DNA from: an uncultured Gemmatimonadota bacterium
Lineage (GTDB): Bacteria; Gemmatimonadota; Gemmatimonadetes; Gemmatimonadales; GWC2-71-9
Assembly (NCBI GenBank): GCA_913009915.1
Contig: CAJVYZ010000210.1
Span: 1-5,761 of the forward strand
DNA length: 5,761 nt
Direction: 5' to 3'
The stretch's first letter is position 1. Every line of letters starts with the position of its first letter. Shown here one piece after another: positions 4,032 to 5,761 of this stretch. Below the pieces are notes generated by a model. It ran no database searches, was not told the origin of the DNA, and saw only the letters and a program-made list of their open reading frames with translations. Both the position numbers and the translations under genes were made by a program.

Positions 4032-5761
4032 ATGCCGGTAGGCAACGTCGATTCCACGCTCATGCGCGCCTTCGCCAACGCGGTGGTCAAGGCACGGTGG
4101 TTGATCGTGGTGGTTTGGGTGGTGGTCGGGGCCGGCGCCATCTGGCAGGCGCGCAACGTCCTCGATGTGCTGGCCCTCCGGGGCGACAGCGATCGCTCCA
4201 CCGAAGCACTCATGGCTGACCGGATGCTGCTGCAGCGATTTGCCCGGCCGGTGGGCGAATTCTTCGCCGTCACTGTCGAGGGTCCGGCACCGTTCCACAC
4301 GCCGCGGCCACGGGCCGTCCTCGACAGTTTGATAGCAGACATGGAGCGGGAGCCGTACGTCCAAGGGGTGGTCTCCTTTCCCGTAACCGGCGACTCGCTG
4401 TTCATCAGCGACGACGGGCGAACAACCTTCTTCGTAGTGGCAGTAAACGTGCCAGGTCAAGACGTTGGCGGCATCGTGCCGGACGCCCGGGCCAGGCTGG
4501 CCCGCACCATGGCCCGGGTACCCAACCGCAGCAGCTACCGGGTTCTGGTCACCGGCCGGGCACCGCTCGATCTGGATGTCCGGAACATCTCGGCGGAAGA
4601 CAGCCGCAACGGTGAGATCCGGTTGCTGCCGGTAACCTTGGTCATCTTGTTGCTGGCCTTCGGCGCCCTGGTCGCCGCGATGCTGCCACTGCTGGTCGGC
4701 TTCCTCGCCATTTTCGTGGCCTTGGCGGTTGTTACGTACGTCGCCAGATGGACGCCGATGTCGATCTTCGTGCTCAACTTGACCACCATGGTCGGGCTGG
4801 GAGTGGGCATCGACTATTCGCTGCTCATCGTGACCCGCTTCCGCGAGGAACTCCGGCGCGGCCTGCGCCGCACCGAGGCGGCCAAGAAGACGATGATGAC
4901 GGCGGGCTCCGCCGTCATCACCTCCGGGCTCACGGTGATGGTCGGATTCGCGGCGCTGCTCATCACGCCACTCACCGACACTCGCAGCGTGGGCATCGGC
5001 GGCCTCATCGTCGTCGCGGTGGCCATGCTCCTATCGGTCACCCTTCTCCCGGCGCTGCTCGCCATCCTGGGCAAGGAAATCAACCATCCCCGGTTCCTGG
5101 CCCGGCGGCTGGCGTGGTACCACTCGCCATTGATATGGGAACGTTGGGCCCGGACGTTGAGCCGGCATCCGTACCGTGCGTTGCTGCTAGGCGGATTGAC
5201 GATCGCAATCCTCACGGCGCCGCTGTTCTTGATCAAGATCGGGCTGCCGTCGCGCAACTGGTGGCCCAGCGAGACGGAATCCGGCCAGGGGGTGGAGGTA
5301 CTGACCCGGATGGGGGCCGGTGGGGTGATCATGCCGATCCGCGTCCTGGTCGAGGTCCCCGAAGGCGAGCGGGCGGTGGGCGCCGGCCGGCTGCGCGGCA
5401 TCAAACGGCTGGTAGATACCCTCGAGGCCGACCCCCGGGTCAAGCAGGTACGCAGTATCGTCGACATTGCCCCCAACAGTTCGATCCTGGGTCTGTCGTT
5501 GCTCTACAGCGATCTCGAGCGCGCTCGCGAGCGAAACGGTGATTTCGTTGACGCCTACCTCAGCCGTGAAGCGCGTGTCACGTTGCTCGACGTCATCCCG
5601 TCCGACACCACGTCGCTCACTACCTCGATGGACCTGGTCCGTTCCATTCGCGCCATGGGTGACTCGGGAATCCGCGGACTGGCGGGATCCCAGTTCTTTG
5701 TCGGCGGCTACGTCGCCTCGGCGCTCGACTTTCAAGAAGAACTCCTGGCCCAGTTCCCCTT
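4032..5761 (+). CDS. MMPL/RND-family membrane transporter, 3'-partial
   Basis: The frame from ATG 4032 stays open to the window end, giving 576 codons of a protein whose family is usually 700-1000 residues with 11-12 membrane segments. MMPL proteins are proton-driven RND exporters in the cytoplasmic membrane that move lipids or other hydrophobic compounds. Visible order: TM1 (about 23-40); a first extracytoplasmic loop (45-195); a cluster TM2-TM4 (198-268) ending in GLGVGIDYSLLIVTRFREE, where D261-Y262 match the proton-relay Asp-Tyr pair of MmpL3; a cytoplasmic turn (RRGLRRTEAAKK); TM5 (about 294-313, SAVITSGLTVMVGFAAL); TM6 (320-346); TM7 (383-403); and the second extracytoplasmic loop, which is cut at the edge. 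The C-terminal membrane half with its second Asp-Tyr pair should lie beyond 5761. It is divergent from the protease operon. Substrate cannot be assigned. Confidence 0.94.
   Translation, partial: MPVGNVDSTLMRAFANAVVKARWLIVVVWVVVGAGAIWQARNVLDVLALRGDSDRSTEALMADRMLLQRFARPVGEFFAVTVEGPAPFHTPRPRAVLDSLIADMEREPYVQGVVSFPVTGDSLFISDDGRTTFFVVAVNVPGQDVGGIVPDARARLARTMARVPNRSSYRVLVTGRAPLDLDVRNISAEDSRNGEIRLLPVTLVILLLAFGALVAAMLPLLVGFLAIFVALAVVTYVARWTPMSIFVLNLTTMVGLGVGIDYSLLIVTRFREELRRGLRRTEAAKKTMMTAGSAVITSGLTVMVGFAALLITPLTDTRSVGIGGLIVVAVAMLLSVTLLPALLAILGKEINHPRFLARRLAWYHSPLIWERWARTLSRHPYRALLLGGLTIAILTAPLFLIKIGLPSRNWWPSETESGQGVEVLTRMGAGGVIMPIRVLVEVPEGERAVGAGRLRGIKRLVDTLEADPRVKQVRSIVDIAPNSSILGLSLLYSDLERARERNGDFVDAYLSREARVTLLDVIPSDTTSLTTSMDLVRSIRAMGDSGIRGLAGSQFFVGGYVASALDFQEELLAQFP

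Noticed and set aside
2003..4405. A single 800-codon open frame on the minus strand covering the serine hydrolase and everything upstream to within the transporter
   Set aside because: Only the part from ATG 3187 has family similarity, a signal peptide and a ribosome binding site. Upstream of it the frame is an out-of-frame or antisense shadow of the metalloprotease and MMPL genes, kept open by high GC content.
4748..5542. Plus-strand frame inside the MMPL gene, and antisense frames at 4814-5476 and 5187-5735
   Set aside because: All are histidine/arginine/proline- or serine/arginine-rich shadows of the transporter frame that starts at 4032.
128..5761. Search for tRNA, rRNA, CRISPR arrays, transposase genes, att sites or a defence-type system
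   Set aside because: No regularly spaced repeats, RNA gene signatures, transposase motifs or terminal repeats were seen, and every long stretch is filled by the six described genes.

Overview
The window is the end of an assembled contig from a GC-rich bacterium with short-range gene packing. The gene set is an RNase D with HRDC domains, a secreted serine hydrolase of the beta-lactamase fold, a small matrixin-like zinc protease, a DCC-type thiol protein, a MIP18/DUF59 protein and an MMPL transporter. This would fit a soil or environmental lineage such as Gemmatimonadota or Acidobacteriota, but that is an impression from gene content and style, not a proof.

The first 127 bases are not genomic. 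Positions 62-127 are a complete Illumina TruSeq P7 index adapter, preceded by an 11-base T run and about 50 bases of read-through noise. Real DNA starts at 128, inside the rnd gene, which lacks only its first few codons. Any start codon called before 128 is adapter sequence.

Layout from left to right: rnd (+, 5' cut by the contig end) ends at 1258. It meets head-on a four-gene minus-strand operon, read from 3945 down to 1304, and a hairpin sits between the two. The operon order is matrixin-like metalloprotease, serine hydrolase, DCC thiol-disulfide protein, MIP18/DUF59 iron-sulfur assembly factor. The first two junctions overlap (1 nt, and about 7 nt with the preferred start), and the third is a 25-nt gap with its own ribosome binding site. 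An 86-bp divergent region (3946-4031) separates this operon from an MMPL/RND-type membrane transporter on the plus strand, which runs off the right edge with no stop.

The operon puts two exported or membrane-anchored hydrolases upstream of two small cytoplasmic proteins of thiol and Fe-S chemistry. The shared transcript is well supported by the overlaps, but a shared function is not evident. I found no mobile element, CRISPR array, RNA gene or clearly new system. The points most worth attention are the adapter artefact, the tight mixed-function operon, the convergent hairpin and the palindromic divergent promoter region.
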